NCBI GenBank assembly: GCA_963920665.1
Contig: OY987265.1
Location: 13,521,001-13,585,000 of the forward strand
Direction: 5' to 3'
DNA: 64,000 bases
Source of the DNA: Straminergon stramineum
Taxonomy: Eukaryota > Streptophyta > Bryopsida > Hypnales > Calliergonaceae
The translations under genes were made by a program, and so were the position numbers. The notes below the pieces were generated by a model. The model was not told the DNA's origin, did no database searches, and saw nothing but the letters and a program-made list of their open reading frames with translations. Below, piece after piece: positions 21,772 to 34,847 of this stretch (positions are counted from its first letter, which is position 1; each line of letters opens with the position of its first letter).

Positions 21772-24700
21772 TTAGGATTCAGGTCAGTACCCCCTAATTT
21801 CTTTTTTTCTTTTGATGGTATATCCATCAACCGGGATGGCTTGTCTGTCAATCTGGACAACTTATTTGGCCCAATGATGGACAAGCTGTCGAGGCCAATT
21901 GACAATTACTGGGTTGAACTTGGACATTTTGTTGGTCAATTGTTTGTCTAGATGTGATATGACATTGAAAACTTTGAATTCAAATTTTGAATTTCAGTTT
22001 ATTAATGATAAAGTTACAAGACAAGTCATCTACAATCTCCTTGATTGACTTTCTCTTATGTGCATTGCATGAAGGCCACTTCCCCAATGTATAGCAAAAA
22101 TTAATTCTCTTGTTGGTGACTTTCCGCACCGGCATGAAGATATGATTTCTTTGTCAATTGACAATACTTTCAATTTGAAACTTTTATGAGAGATAGCCAC
22201 TCTACCAATTGGCAAGGATGAGGAAGTCCTTGTAATGTGAAGATACAATGATGACTCTAGGAGCTTCCTCCCTTTGTATTAGTAATTTTTTTGTTATGTA
22301 ATTGAAATAATTTTATAAACTCATATGTTAATTAAAAAATATTGTAGTCAATCTAATAATATAGTCAATTGTGAATTTTATAAAATTATCTTATGTAGAA
22401 AAGGTGGACAATCTTTATAATTATAAGTATTTTTGTTTTGGATTTTAGTCATTGTGATTCTTTCCTTCTTGCATATTTTTTTCAAATAGTGAAAATCATT
22501 CAAAATGTAAGTCAAAATTGTGATTCATATATCTTGGAAAAATTGGCGCAATGATTGAAATGATCTATTTTTAAACTTTTAATTTTTAGATAAATTAAAA
22601 TTGATGAGGATTAATTGTAATAATAACATTTCACACTATTTAATGAAAAAAGAACTTAGCACATATCCTCTATTTTGTAATCAAATTTGTTTCAACATTG
22701 GTTCAATTCAACAACCCTTGGTGTTTTATTGTTCATAATAGATTTAAAAAGATACCTTGAAACAACAATAGATGAGATTTAAAGTATGAAGGATAACTTG
22801 CTACTTTGCTTGAGGCACTACTTGTACGCTTGCCACATAATGAAATACTATAATAAGCAAAGGTACCACCTAAGTCAGGTACTATGTGCTATCCAATATG
22901 AATTGGCTAATTGAAGTTGGTTCTCTCCAATATTGCATAAAGACAAGAGGTGGGTAGAGATAGTGGATTTGTAAGCCCTAATAATCTCTAAAGTATATCT
23001 TTATGAGCTAAAAGAGGTCATAATTTAAGAGCTATTAGGGACTTCCAATCCACAAGGTAGGACATTAAATCATTTATTCAAAGTAGGCCCACTTTGATAT
23101 GACACCTGAGTGAGACCATGGGACTTGGCGTAGTTTGTAGGTAGTTAGGCGCAACTATTTGACGATAGCCTTGATGGTGGATTCTATGTTTAGCAAGGTA
23201 ATTTTTAAAAAAAACTTTATTTTAAGCGGTGTTAGCTATGTATTCTTCACCTCTACTAGCTAATTTGTGTCCTCTAATTGGAAATGTAAATTGCAAATTT
23301 CCAAATTTTATCATATGTGTGAAATAAAAAATTCAAATATTTTTTTCAGGGAAATTTTTTCCTATAAGGCCCATTTTGAATGACCACTTTAACATCATGC
23401 TAATAGAATGAGGACTTGCTCCTCTAGTCAGACATAGTCAAAGGACTAAACACTACCAAGTATGAAACTCTACAACATCTTGAATAGACTCATGTATTTT
23501 AGATCTTACATATAGTCGGCAACATTGCACTATGTGTAGTAGATGGTGACATGGATGTGTAGTAGGACATTCTAGTGTAATTGAATACAACATTTTATAT
23601 GACCTTTTGGGAAGTTTGATATATGTGCCAATAAACCAAAATTTGGAAGTGGTATGAATTTTTTGTTTTGGGATATCTTAGTAGTTTTCTATTGAAATTT
23701 GTGCGCACTTCCTCGTGAAAAAGTCACTACATTTTCTTCCTATTCAAAGAACAATTTGTTAGACAATGCTCACAACATTGTTTTTTGAATTAGAATTTTT
23801 TCCAATTCTATTGAAACAACATTTTGTGGAGCAATTCAAACAACATTTTAAAAAGTTCTTGTAGGACATATAAGCAATAGAGCCCCTCTGAATGAAAATT
23901 TTGATAATGGGTTCATGAAACATATTTGGAACATGTCAAACCTAGTAGAACACATTCTTCAACTTTAGCTAACCAACATACTAAAGACAAGTGATGTGAA
24001 AGACAAAATTTCAAAGCAAATTATCATAACTTAAGTAGGAAGAGTATATAATTGCATAGAATCATGCAATTGTTTGTCCAAGTTCTTCATTGATTCCAAG
24101 TCACTTCTTTGGGGCATAAGTGTGACATGCCTTCTTGACCTTTGATTCCCAAAACATGCAATGTTGCTTTAGTGAATCCTCCAGAAGTATATATAAATGA
24201 AGTACAAATTCGTCTTGGCCCTTCATCTTCACCTTCCTCTTGTCCTTCATCTTGTCTCGTGTTCTTCACCATCTTCACTTCCATCTCCTACCCAGGAAAA
24301 TATGAGACACCACAAAGAACAAGGGGCATAGCTAGGGCCCTTGAGTGCATCCCATATCTTCATAGCATCATCTAGAGAGATCGTCCCACCATTGAATAGA
24401 AGAACAAAACGTTAGATTTTGCTTGCAAGATCAAAGGATCAGAAGAACAAAAAGTGCATGGGCCGGAGCCCTCACTTTGTCTATTCTAATGCACATACAT
24501 CTTCAATGTGAACTGCGTACTTTGTAGTGAAGAATGCACATTGCCAATTTCCCTCCAACACCTTCAATGATCGTCTATCAACGACCTTCTTCCACACCTT
24601 ACCTGAAGAAAGACCACATCTAATAACCTACAATTTTTCCAGGAGGCAGTAGGAATCAACCATGTCGTGCATACTGCTGGAACGCAATGAATCAAAATGA

Positions 24701-25290
24701 AACATATCTTGGGAAGTATTACCGCTAGATTCCAATAGCTAAATACAATAAACCAGAGAAGCCTTAAAAACTTCAATGCTAAGAGTATTGTGAGTATCTC
24801 AAACAGACATTGAAACTCTTATATTTCGCTTTAAGGTGCTTCTACCTTACTATAGTGGAGTCAGGTTAAGAGCTCTCAAGAGTAGCACATTATGTTCAAC
24901 CATGGAATCCCCAATCCTGGCAAGAGAAGAAAAAAATATCATTTACTTCTTTAAAATCCAATTTGTTGTGTTTACTGAAAACAGGTCGTAGCAATGACTT
25001 ACTCAAAAAAGAAAGTATCAAAGATAGAAATCCAGTAGTGTTTCGTTAGTTTTGAGATTAGACCGGCACAACACTTTGTACCTGTATGCAGAAAACAAAT
25101 TAGTCAATCACCAACAGGACATTTTTATTGCGTATTGCACAATAAGCACAAGCCAAGTTGAATAATTTAAGTACTAAGGAGTAGTCTGGTAACTTGAAAA
25201 CGTTTTGAGAGGCATAGGAACTAGGCGGCCCTCAGTGTTGGGAAACACATCTGTAACTATACGAGTTGAATCAGAAATGAGGAGGAGACA
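21772..25290. other. AT-rich intergenic region
   Basis: There is no recognisable gene. A pyrimidine-rich tract (TTCATCTTCACCTTCC type) at 24225-24285 encodes, on the minus strand, an acidic 65-codon frame without known features. The last ~400 bp before 25290 may be the 3' UTR of the minus-strand ARMH3-like gene. Confidence 0.4.
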
Positions 25291-28200
25291 CTACATTGCT
25301 TCCAACTCCTGCTTTGGAGTTCCAGCAGTGACTTGCTTTCGATTCTCGGATAGCACAGCACGTGCCAGGTTATTAAGCATCCGCAAATCAGATGTCCCTT
25401 CTGTGTACGAATGACCAGGGCCAGCGTGTGTAGATTTCAACTTTAGGTTCAATGCTCCCTTTCGTTGTACACCATGGAGGGCTTGCTCCATTGTAGGCTG
25501 TCCACGAACGCCCAGGCCAGCAATTTGAACCTCATAGTGATACTTCACTGCTAGAACGTTTACCTGAACATCAAGTAAACACCACAGAATTAGTCATGCA
25601 GATACTGTGACCAAGGTTATCAAGTGCGAAGGAATACTCGCTACAGAATCTTTCATGATCTAAACTTACTCCAAAAAACTCTGATCGTATTAGATGATCT
25701 TAGAACTCAACTACATGGTCGATGGAAAGTAACCGAGAGAACTTAACAAACACAGCATGAATAAGAGAGAATATTCTTTACACTGATTAACTAGAATGTC
25801 TCTACCCGTAGATGCAAAGGTATCAAGACTTTGTACAATATGCTTGTGAATAGTGAAAACTGAGAGCACGAGCAAGAAGGTGAAGCCCTAGCTCTTTCTA
25901 CAAACGAAACATCAATGGTAATTGGCATTCGAAGGCGAGGCTCACCAGCTGTATACGGCCCCTCAAAGGAGCTCTAGCTGCTTCTCCATAGGGAGAGGCC
26001 GCTGAAGTCTGCCCCAGCTGTTCCAGTGATGACATGTGAGCCATGACTACAGCATGAAACCTCTCTGTTTCATCCGGCCCAGCCCATAGTTCAGGGTTGC
26101 TTCCCAGGCACATCTCCACAGTACCCAGAACCAAGCTAGCCAACTCTGGAACTCCAGGTCTTTGAAATCCCTTCTCCTCCCCACACCACGCACATGTCTC
26201 GAGTAGACCGTCCCAAATAGCAAACCAATGCAGGCTGGTCGATGACAGTTGCAGTCCTTTGGTCTTTAAACTATTCAAGGTGATAGACACAAGAACAGCT
26301 GCTCGATAGAACAGATCGACGTCCAAATGGGAAGCCCCCTCGGGCTTTAGTGCTAGTACGTTTGCTGCCAATTCGATCATGAGGCTAGAAATGCTTTTGA
26401 ATTGGATTACGGAAGGAATGCCTATCAACCCATTTGTAGGAACCTGCTACAACAATCCCATGCTGTCAAGATATGAGGCCCAGCAAAATATGAATGCATC
26501 TCAGACATGTTATTAAATTCGCTCTATCATTCTCTCGATCATACTTCAACAACAAAGAAAAAGCATAAAGCAGAGATATCGTTCAATCATGTACCTCGCT
26601 TGATACATATGATTGAGAATCACATCGCAAGAGAAAATCACACGCCACACGATCCTCTGCCATGCAACGGAAAATCGTAAAGCATAGTTTTGCTCGCAAA
26701 ACTCCTGAAACACCTGCTGTTGCAAGCTGAGAGACAACTTCTCTTGATATGGAAAGAAAGGACCTGAACAAAGAAAAATCCTGTGTATTCAGAACAGCAT
26801 CCTGCTTATCGTTGGTCGCGAGCCACTAACAGCAAGGTGCTTCAGATTTAATGTAAGTGAAAAATCGAACATAGTATCTTATCTTATTGCCAAAAAAGCA
26901 AAACCCTGGACACTCGCTGACCCGTAGAGGATTTCAACAGGAATTTCATCGGTGAGTACAATCTTACTTCATGATTTCGCTCCACAAAAGAGCGGCAGCC
27001 TGTCCCGGAGCAGCTAACCCACTAGATCCTTGTGCAGAATTTAGATTTGATGAGGGCCAAACCTGTATTATATAGAGAAGATATTAGCTTGACCTAAAAA
27101 TGTGTCGAGACAAAAAAATAGACACGATAACAGTAATGATTGATAAATATATCATTTCTTATCCATATCCAGATCAACCACGAATTCTAGAGGTAAAACC
27201 CCATACCTGGGCAGATTTCACCACTGGATTCAAATAAAAGATGAAATAAAGAAGCAGTAGACCAGCAGACGTATTGCACCACCAAACATCTGGTGTTTTG
27301 CTTCCCAACATCCCGGAGACTCCATCACTGGTGGTATCGCCCAAATAAGAACCGAGCCCCAAAAAGCTTCCAATGTAGCCGAGCAGTCCTCCGTCATTTG
27401 CACTCAGGCTAGCAATGGAGAGAGAGTCGATACCAGTTGGAGGTATATCACTGGGAGGAGAAAGAAGAGAGGCGACGGTGTTTAACAGGGGCCAGATGGG
27501 GGCGGCTGGCGATACGAGCCGTTCCGCATATGGGTTGGAAGATTCTCTCCAGAGAAGTAGCAAAATGAGAACAAGCGAAGCATCCAACTCAAGGTTCCTT
27601 CTATCTGTAGGCAGCTTCACATTGAAGACAGCAATGATTCCGTCGAAGGCATTGTAGACGAAAAGATAACTGGCTATGCTATTGGTGTTCACATTTGGTG
27701 TAGCAGTTAAGATGGTCAAATACACCCTGCAATACGAGGCTTTTGGGTGAGCTTGTCAGCACATTGGCAACATTAGAGCTTCTACATCTGGTTAGACTGT
27801 TTCCTTCTGGATAGTGGTCCACATGCTGTTTCCTATGACAGGAATGTGTCCAATTAATTGCTGTAAACCAAACAAAACAGAATCTCCATGAAAACATCAA
27901 GCCTTCGTATTTCAATACTCCTAACAGACCTATCAACGGAGTCCTTGACCAAGAGTTGACTCACTTGATACCCAGAGACTTCACCAGCACAGGAACGTCA
28001 TCCCTTGTAAGCAGGTCTGCTATGCTTGTAATTAATCGCTTGAAGAAATTGTCTGCATTGTCGACAGCACCTGCTACCAAAGTAAGGATAGTAGAGCCCT
28101 GCAAACGCCACACCTCACTTTTGAGGACTTAAAAGTGAACCAGTGTTAATATACTGCAAGAGGCAATAAAACACGTATTCCAATCATACGCAGGTTGAAC

Positions 28201-29131
28201 TAGAACGAGAAGAAGACCAGCATATAATACGAACAATTCAGCATGGAAAAGACCGATCACAAATCTGCCATCGGAGACACACCTGTTCATTAAATCTCTT
28301 CTTAAAAATCTCTCGAAGCAGGACTGCAAATGTCTCGAGGGCATGAGCCACTCTAATAAAATTATCATCACCGAAGTACCTGCGTGCAATATTGAACGCG
28401 ACGTCAAAGCTCAAATAAACACTAGTGATGGCCTCCAATTTGACGTCTTGAACTGCATCATACAAGCATTATTTTCCCATAAAATCCCTTCAGATGAACT
28501 GTTTCACCAGATTGCATTGAGAATTCGTACCGCACACAGGTAGCAAAGAGATCATTGATGACAGGGCGCAGGGGTCCCTGGAGCTGCTCCACCGACGCTT
28601 TGGAAATGCATTGCGACAAAAATGATTCATTGACCTGAATTTTTTAGCAAGACAAAATGAATAAGTCTACGAAATTCGATTATTACGGAGAACGATAAAC
28701 AAAGATATTTGAACTATAATCGTCTCCATGCCCAACTTCCACAACGATAAGACAAGTGATTAAATTAACACCAGCTAACCAGTGATGATGAAAGAAAAAT
28801 CTCAAAGATTACACAAATTAGAGCCTTAAGACAGTAATAATTAGATCCCATAATGATGGAGGATGAGTACCTTCAATAGTAGTAATTCATCCCAAAACCT
28901 TCCAATGGTAACACGACCTTGAATACCAAGATCTTTTGCTGTTTGAAGTGGACTCCGCAACTCAAATATGTCCTCGTAGAGAGACACGAACTTCTCCTTG
29001 AATGCGGGCCTGAAATTACCGGACTTGGTAGGAGTTACAACAGTTTGCCTGCTCACAGGCAAACCCTGATTCTGCATGCCTGTAAAATATTGTGCGTTAT
29101 TCACACGTTTTCCATTCAGTTGATGACCCAT
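25291..29131 (-). CDS. ARMH3-like armadillo-helical protein (DUF1741 family)
   Basis: Nine exons read in phase from 29131 down: 29131-28871, 28634-28531, 28379-28283, 28098-27965, 27726-27207, 27062-26968, 26763-26595, 26443-25946 and 25563-25291, giving 716 residues. This is close to the ~690 of animal ARMH3 (C10orf76). Family landmarks are visible in order: FKEKFVSLYEDIFE and RFWDELLLLKVNESFL near the N-terminus, a helical FIRVAHALETFAVLLRE, LTATPNVNTNSIASYLFVYN, then AKLCFTIFRCMAEDRVACDF, matching KLCLIILTCIAEDQYA of the animal protein. Animal ARMH3 works at the Golgi with GBF1 and PI4KB; a Golgi role here is transferred by homology only. The hydrophobic runs (VLILLLLW, LLLLYFIFYL) fit buried helices. 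The start is the first in-frame ATG after an upstream TAG. Confidence 0.88.
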
Positions 29132-29700
29132 CCGAACACTATTCAAGAGGCAAATTGCCGTCTAATTTAACTCATCCTATTTTGGTTAATTGTTCAAAGT
29201 CAAAGCCTATCCAAATCCAGACCCCGGGGAATGAATTTTACTTCACTTGATTCAGTACTGAGAGAGGAAATAGGAGAGGAAATGGGAGAGGAAATGCGTT
29301 AGCCCAAAATTTGACTCCAACCTAGTTCGAGAGAAATTCAGCAGAGAACAAGCAATAGGACGTACTGGCTTCGTCGTTAGCATCATCAAAAACTCCAGGA
29401 AATCTCCAGTTCAAAACCCTCTGCAAATATGAGAATCTTAATGTAAGAAATTTTAAGCAAAAATTTGTCCACACAAGCTTCCCTTGGCAGTAGGCACTAA
29501 CCATATGCACCAAATCTCGGCAATGGCTAAGATAGCAAACACCTCCTTCAGCCAAGTTATACACTACACATCCCCGATCTGCATCAGCAACCCTCCCAGA
29601 CTCTTCAAAAATCTCACCGTTCTGGTCGTAATTCCGAGTGAGTTAGCTGAAATTAGATTGCGATCGGATCGTTTACGCTTTCAGATATCTTGACCTAAAC
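29132..29700 (-). other. Probable spliced 5' leader of the ARMH3-like gene
   Basis: Two exon-like pieces precede the coding exon: 29502 to about 29690 (donor GTTAGT) and 29366-29421 (acceptor TTTGCAG, donor GTACGT). They would join an acceptor just above 29161. The first piece has an open, protein-like frame that runs across the splice but contains no early ATG, and the joined frame hits a stop before the ATG at 29131. It is therefore read as a 5' UTR, with some doubt. Confidence 0.45.
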
Positions 29701-31332
29701 GCGAACATAGAAGCAAGCACACCCGAACACCAACATAGATCTAAGAGCCAGTACACGGCTTATACGCATACACAGACTCCCCAAATCGGGATCAACGCGA
29801 AGGGGATCACGGAAATGTGCTGCGAAGCGCAAAGAGCTCACAAATCGAACTGAAAACGACGCAACGAGGCTGCAAGCTCAACAGTGAGCGAAAGTCATGT
29901 CATACGTTAAAATAATATATTAAAAAAAACCCACAAGTACCTGAGATGATTGGAAATGCAAGAGAAGAAGTGGGTCCGAACCCTGCGAAATGGAAATACA
30001 AGAGAAGAAGTTGCAAACACGACGCGGCGAAGGTTGCGACAGAATTCCGACCTTCTGCAAACTACTGGCGTTCCAGCGACACGACCATTCCCTGTGAGAC
30101 GAATGGATGAAATACACATCCATGGATGGATGGATATTGTGTGACATTGATAGGTTGAGTACTCTTCATTTGCTTTTAAGCCATTCTGTCCAGTTCAGTC
30201 GCTCTTAAGGATGAAATTACGAAAATATCATCTATATCAATCATCCTGAAACGGGGGCTTCAAATTAATGCATCCCATCTGTGGAGGCAAGGCTCTTCTT
30301 CAGCCGAGCAGCTGCTGCGCAAGCCATGTGTTTGCGTCACATTGTGTTGCTTCATGCAGCGTTTTCATCGTAGGAAATCAAGAGTCGAGGTGTGACTCTC
30401 GGTATGCGTTTCGAATTCGCTCTTTCTTTTTCTCCTTTCGTCTTTTTCTTGAGTTTTCTGTTTTCTTTGGAGTGGGTCGGAGGATTTGGGAAGCAGGCTG
30501 CTTTTGCGTGATCGACCTTGTAGTGTTTACATAATTTCATTTAGTTTTGGTGTTTTCTTGAGTTTGCGAAAACTTGACGAAGGTTAAAATTTTCCTCAAT
30601 TGCCATTTTTTCTTTGATTGCGAATATCAGTGGCAAGTTGCAAGAGGAGACATTCACTTTCCGAGTAAGGAATTTTTGTTAATGATGCAGAGTACCATTT
30701 TTTAGGAAGCTCTTAAGTATGTTGTGCTGAGGAATTGTCTTCTTTCTGCACTTAGGATATCGGGTTATTGCTTTGATCTGTTGTACGGCAAATGATTTCA
30801 CTTAGCTTCAATCAATTTATGATGCGTTTAACATTTGCGATTTCTACATCCTGTTGGAATTCAACAACCTTTGTTACGGTGCATAGTCTACATCCATTTG
30901 CTGAAACGATAAACAAAGGAACAGGTTTTTGTGTGACTGTTGTGAAAGAAAATCTTTTGTCTGGCTCTGGCTTTTGGTGTTTCTTAGAACTCGATTTTTT
31001 TGTGAAAATATGGAGTCATGTGATAAGCAAGGGAGGCCCTAATGCCTCGAAGCCCGTTGACTTGTAGTTTTCAGATACTCTGAAAGGAACTCAAGAGAAA
31101 GTAATGTGCCTGTACGAATACGTGCAGGCATTAGGATTATGAGTAGGGTTATATACACACTTTAAAATTTCTTAAAGTGACGGGAAAGGCAATGCAGATG
31201 ACATGGAGGGTTTAAGAGGGTCCGCAGGAGGATTTGTGCAAAGTCGATCTGTGAAATATTTTTGTTGTTGATTTTTGAATGAAGCGAGCCTTTTTGTTTT
31301 ATTTGATTGGCGCAGATAAAGTCGGTTGGAAG
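29701..31332. other. Divergent intergenic region and 5' leader of the XS gene
   Basis: This is the space between the minus-strand ARMH3-like gene and the plus-strand XS gene, so it should hold both promoters. No open frame is convincing. Around 30390-31320 several GTATG/GTAAG donors and a strong acceptor at about 31315 (GGCGCAG) suggest that the XS gene has an intron in its leader. The microsatellite GGATGGATGGAT lies at about 30123. Confidence 0.4.
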
Positions 31333-32717
31333 ATGGATGTCTCTGATAGTGACGATTACGATTCTGACGAATTGAACGAGGCATACGAGGAGGCCTGGGG
31401 AAGTCTTAAAGCTGGGACAGTAACGTGTTTAAACTCTGACGGCACTTTTAGGTGCCCCTATTCGCCAAGTCGCAAGAAGCAGACCTATAGATTTAACGAA
31501 ATATATCAGCATGCTGAAGCAGTTGGTAAGGGAAACCGGGGTCCTGTGGCTGCTGGAAAGCATATCGCCTTGAGTGAGTACCTGGTAAAAGATTTCCCCG
31601 AAAGGGCACAACCTCAGGCACAGCGAGAATCGCATTTCCAGCAAGATGTTGCTCCTAGGGTCGACAGCGAGGACGTGGACAAGCGAGTCTACCCTTGGAT
31701 GGGCATATTACAAAACATTGATATTCAGACTCGAAGCCCAAGTGAGAGTTTCCGAATTGGTCCCTGGGCAGTGTCCATTAAAGAGAAGCTTAAGGTACTA
31801 ATCATTCCTGCCGTCTTTATTTTTGAATTAGGTGAACGTTGCCAGCCGTGTTGTATGATTGTTCTTCAATGAAATTTACGCTAAATCATTGCGTACTCCG
31901 ATCACTATTCTGATTGCAGGACTTTAATCCAGAGTCGGTGAAAGTTCTCCATGATGTTGAAGGTCATCAAGCTGTGGCTGTCATCCGGTTTCAAAATTCC
32001 ATGGACGGGTTCAAAGACGCTGAAGCATTTGAGAACAGTTTCCGTTGCTTAGGACGGGGACGTAGTGATTTTGAGAGGGACTATCGAAATGGGTGTGGCA
32101 CACACTTGTATGGGTGGGTGGCCACCAATATGGTACGTTATTTTTCTGATCACATGAAATTGGTTTAATTATATAGAGGTTGCATTCATGGTTATAATGG
32201 GGATCGGATATTTGTGTGCAGGATGTTGAGGGCTCGAACAAACTTGTAAGTGATCACCTAAAGGCAAATGGGGACTTGAAAAGTTTTCCAGAGATTGTTA
32301 GGGAGCTGGAAGCTAAAGCACAGCAGCAGGTGCAAAACCTCAAGGAGGTCTTGATTAAAAAGGAGGAGGCTTTGCAAGTGGCTCATCGGGAAAAGTGGAG
32401 CTTGATGAATAAGGTGGATTATGTCACTGCCCAGCTTGAGCATTCTCAGCAAGAGAAGAAGAAATTCATTGATGATCATGAAAAAAGTAAGATGGTCCAT
32501 TCTTGGCTTTGATTAAGAGAAATTAGTTCTGATGTTGTTTCCGTTTATGAGGTCTAATGAATCTGCAGTGGTCGTGCCAACTTGACCTGCAGAACTTGAG
32601 GACTCTCTGTTAGCGGCATCGCTTGCTGCCAATAGTGAATGTGGCTCTTCTGACCCTTCTTTGAATAAGAGTGAAGGTGAAGAATTGGAGGTTCCATTGG
32701 CAAATTTGAGTTTCTGA
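31333..32717 (+). CDS. XS-domain protein of FDM/IDN2 type, short form without XH domain
   Basis: Exons 31333-31794, 31920-32132, 32222-32486 and 32593-32717 give 354 residues, all in phase. Order: an acidic N-terminus (MDVSDSDDYDSDELNEA, as in FDM proteins); a zf-XS region (FRCPYSPSRKK... HAEAVGKG ... HIALSEYLVKDF); the XS domain (VYPWMGILQNI to HLYGWVATN, with the conserved G-H-..-A-V-.-R-F and AFENSF blocks); then a coiled coil from about residue 230 to 313 (KAQQQVQNLKEVLIKKEEAL). FDM/IDN2 proteins bind duplex RNA in RNA-directed DNA methylation and normally end in an XH domain, reaching about 630 residues. Here the frame ends after an acidic tail (EGEELEVPLANLSF). The second zinc-finger cysteine (CPxC) is a serine. 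The start ATG was chosen by match to the family N-terminus; the frame is open upstream to 31279. Confidence 0.87.
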
Positions 32718-34847
32718 ACTCTTGCGAGTAGGGCAGTCGAAAGGTGGACTGTGGAAATATCTGTGACATCAATCAAGCTCTCCTGTAGATTTTCCAAGTT
32801 TTGTTTTGAAAGAGAGTTTCGTCACAAACAAATCAGTGCATAGCAACTTTTTTCCGTATAATATCGAAATTCCCAGAAGCCTGACTGATGGAACACGGGA
32901 TACGACTCTGCGAACTCTTGGATTCTCCAGTATAGAGGCAAATATACTGACGTAGCATATTAGCAGTGAATGCGAAATGCTTCTTGAAGACATCAAACAA
33001 TTGTTGGAACGCTTTCTCAATTTTCAGAAGACTTGAATGTGTCTTTAACCTTAGAAGGACGCCGCGGACACTGAGTGTCCGATGGATGACTTCACCTGAG
33101 ACTGTACGGTGGAAATAACCCTTTTTTTCATCCAATATTTTTTGGGGAAGTTCCTTGAGTACATTTTCAGTGAGAACTATTGCAAATTCTGTCGCTATGG
33201 TATCATTGTATTGTTGACTTTTCTAAAGAACATGCTTAATCCGTGGGCTTTTCCCCAATATTAGTGTATTTTGGTCATAAAAATGATATTTTTTGAATTT
33301 GAATCTAAAGTGGTATCAAACAAAGTGATGGGCAATGAAGCTTGAAATCAGTGGTCTTGGCCTGTCCTTCTATGGTTAATGTGTGATGGACAATGAGGCT
33401 TGATGGAGAATGAGACTTGAAATCAATGGTCATGGGCCTGTCCTAGGATTAATGTGAAACCTATCTAAGTGGAACTTTTGAGTTTTCACTCTTTAGAGGG
33501 GCCAAAGCATTTTATGTCACATAAGTGCTGCATGCAATTGTATTTTCTAGATTAGATTGCTCCAATTCTTTCTCTTTCACAAATATTAAGGACCTCCATT
33601 TCCTATTTCACTTCCAATGCCTCTCAGATTTTGAGTTATTTATGTTTTTCTCATCCCAGAAACCACTTTCCCGGGCTTCCCGGGCTTCAAAAGGGTTAAA
33701 GTATATGTGCTGATTGTACAATTCCTCAGCTTTCTGAGTCCAAGCATTGCGCCAAGCCGGGCTTCGCGGATTTGTTACCCTAAAAGCTCCCATGGATGGC
33801 GATGACAAAATTGGGAGAGGATGCCTAAGTTCTTGACCACAGCAACCGAAACCGAGTCAAGCTCTGAGTGTGGCACTCTTACAAGCCGTCCCACTGTGAG
33901 AATTGCCAATGAAACGTCTGAGAATTACTGTAAGTCATATCATTACACAAGTTTTATTGATAGTTTGCACTTTTGCACCTTATCTGTACAGTACAGTGGG
34001 AACCCTTGTGAGGAGCAGTGTGCAGGAAGAACCTTACTGCATATTAGCTGCAAACTTAAAGAATTTTTTTGGAAGAGTTACTAGGTTTCTATTGTGACAG
34101 TTCAAGTCCCTTGTTACTGTTATTGAGTACGAGCTCACCAATACTAGTTCTGCTAGATTCTTCGAGTTTAGCTGGACCTTGCGCTAGTGCTGGATCCCAA
34201 ATTTCATGATGACACCTTGGATTCTACTGGCTCTGCTAAGATGGTCTATCTCAAATGTCTATGAATGAAGTAAATGGAATTATGGATACATTGGACTCTG
34301 GCTACACGATCAATTAAGTGTCTGACTGCATCGATTTAATTCTTCCTAGTCTCCAATGGTGGAGCAAAGGGGATGGTGGAGCAATTCTTGTTGAAACTCC
34401 CTCGTTCAGGCAGCCCTTGGGTGAGAAGAACAAGGATCGTTTTCACGTGATATGTCAAGATTATGCGAATTTCTGGACATTCTACACTGATCGCTATAAA
34501 CGCGCAATTCTAAGGTGAGCTGAAAACTACAACCAGTCTTTGTTTGTGGATATTGATTAGGAGCGCTGCATTTCTTGCACGACAGTGGCTGTTGAAAAGC
34601 CTGCAGTTTAATTGGCATAGAGCAACTGCCGCGCGCTTGTGAACAAAGATGGTGCTGTTTCTGTCCGCGTTTTGAGGCCATTGTGGCTTGTTGGTTGGTC
34701 AGAGGAAGATTATAACCCGTAGGCTTGTACTCAATGTGAGCCTTTTGACTATCCACTAAAAGTATAGATTCACCAGAATGACTGGGGATTATATCCAATA
34801 AATAACCTTCTCAGGCATCCCAGCCCTCCAAGTTCATCAGTCCATCA
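32718..34847. other. Intergenic region between convergent XS and DUF707 genes
   Basis: I searched this stretch for an XH domain belonging to the XS gene and found none. An imperfect duplication occurs at about 33328-33460 (TGATGG.CAATGA.GCTTGA twice, with GGCCTGTCCT). A minus-strand open frame at 33608-33808 has an exon-like composition (SPAWRNAWTQKAEELYNQ, IYFNPFEAREARE), but no family is recognised. Everything else appears non-coding. Confidence 0.4.
33608..33808 (-). other. Unassigned 66-codon exon-like open frame
   Basis: The translation is charged and aromatic-rich and looks more protein-like than its surroundings. It starts MSSPSMGAFRVTNPRS and contains AWTQKAEELYNQHIYF. No homologous family is recognised. 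Three direct copies of CCGGGCTTC occur within it. It could be an isolated exon, a gene fragment or chance. Confidence 0.25.
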
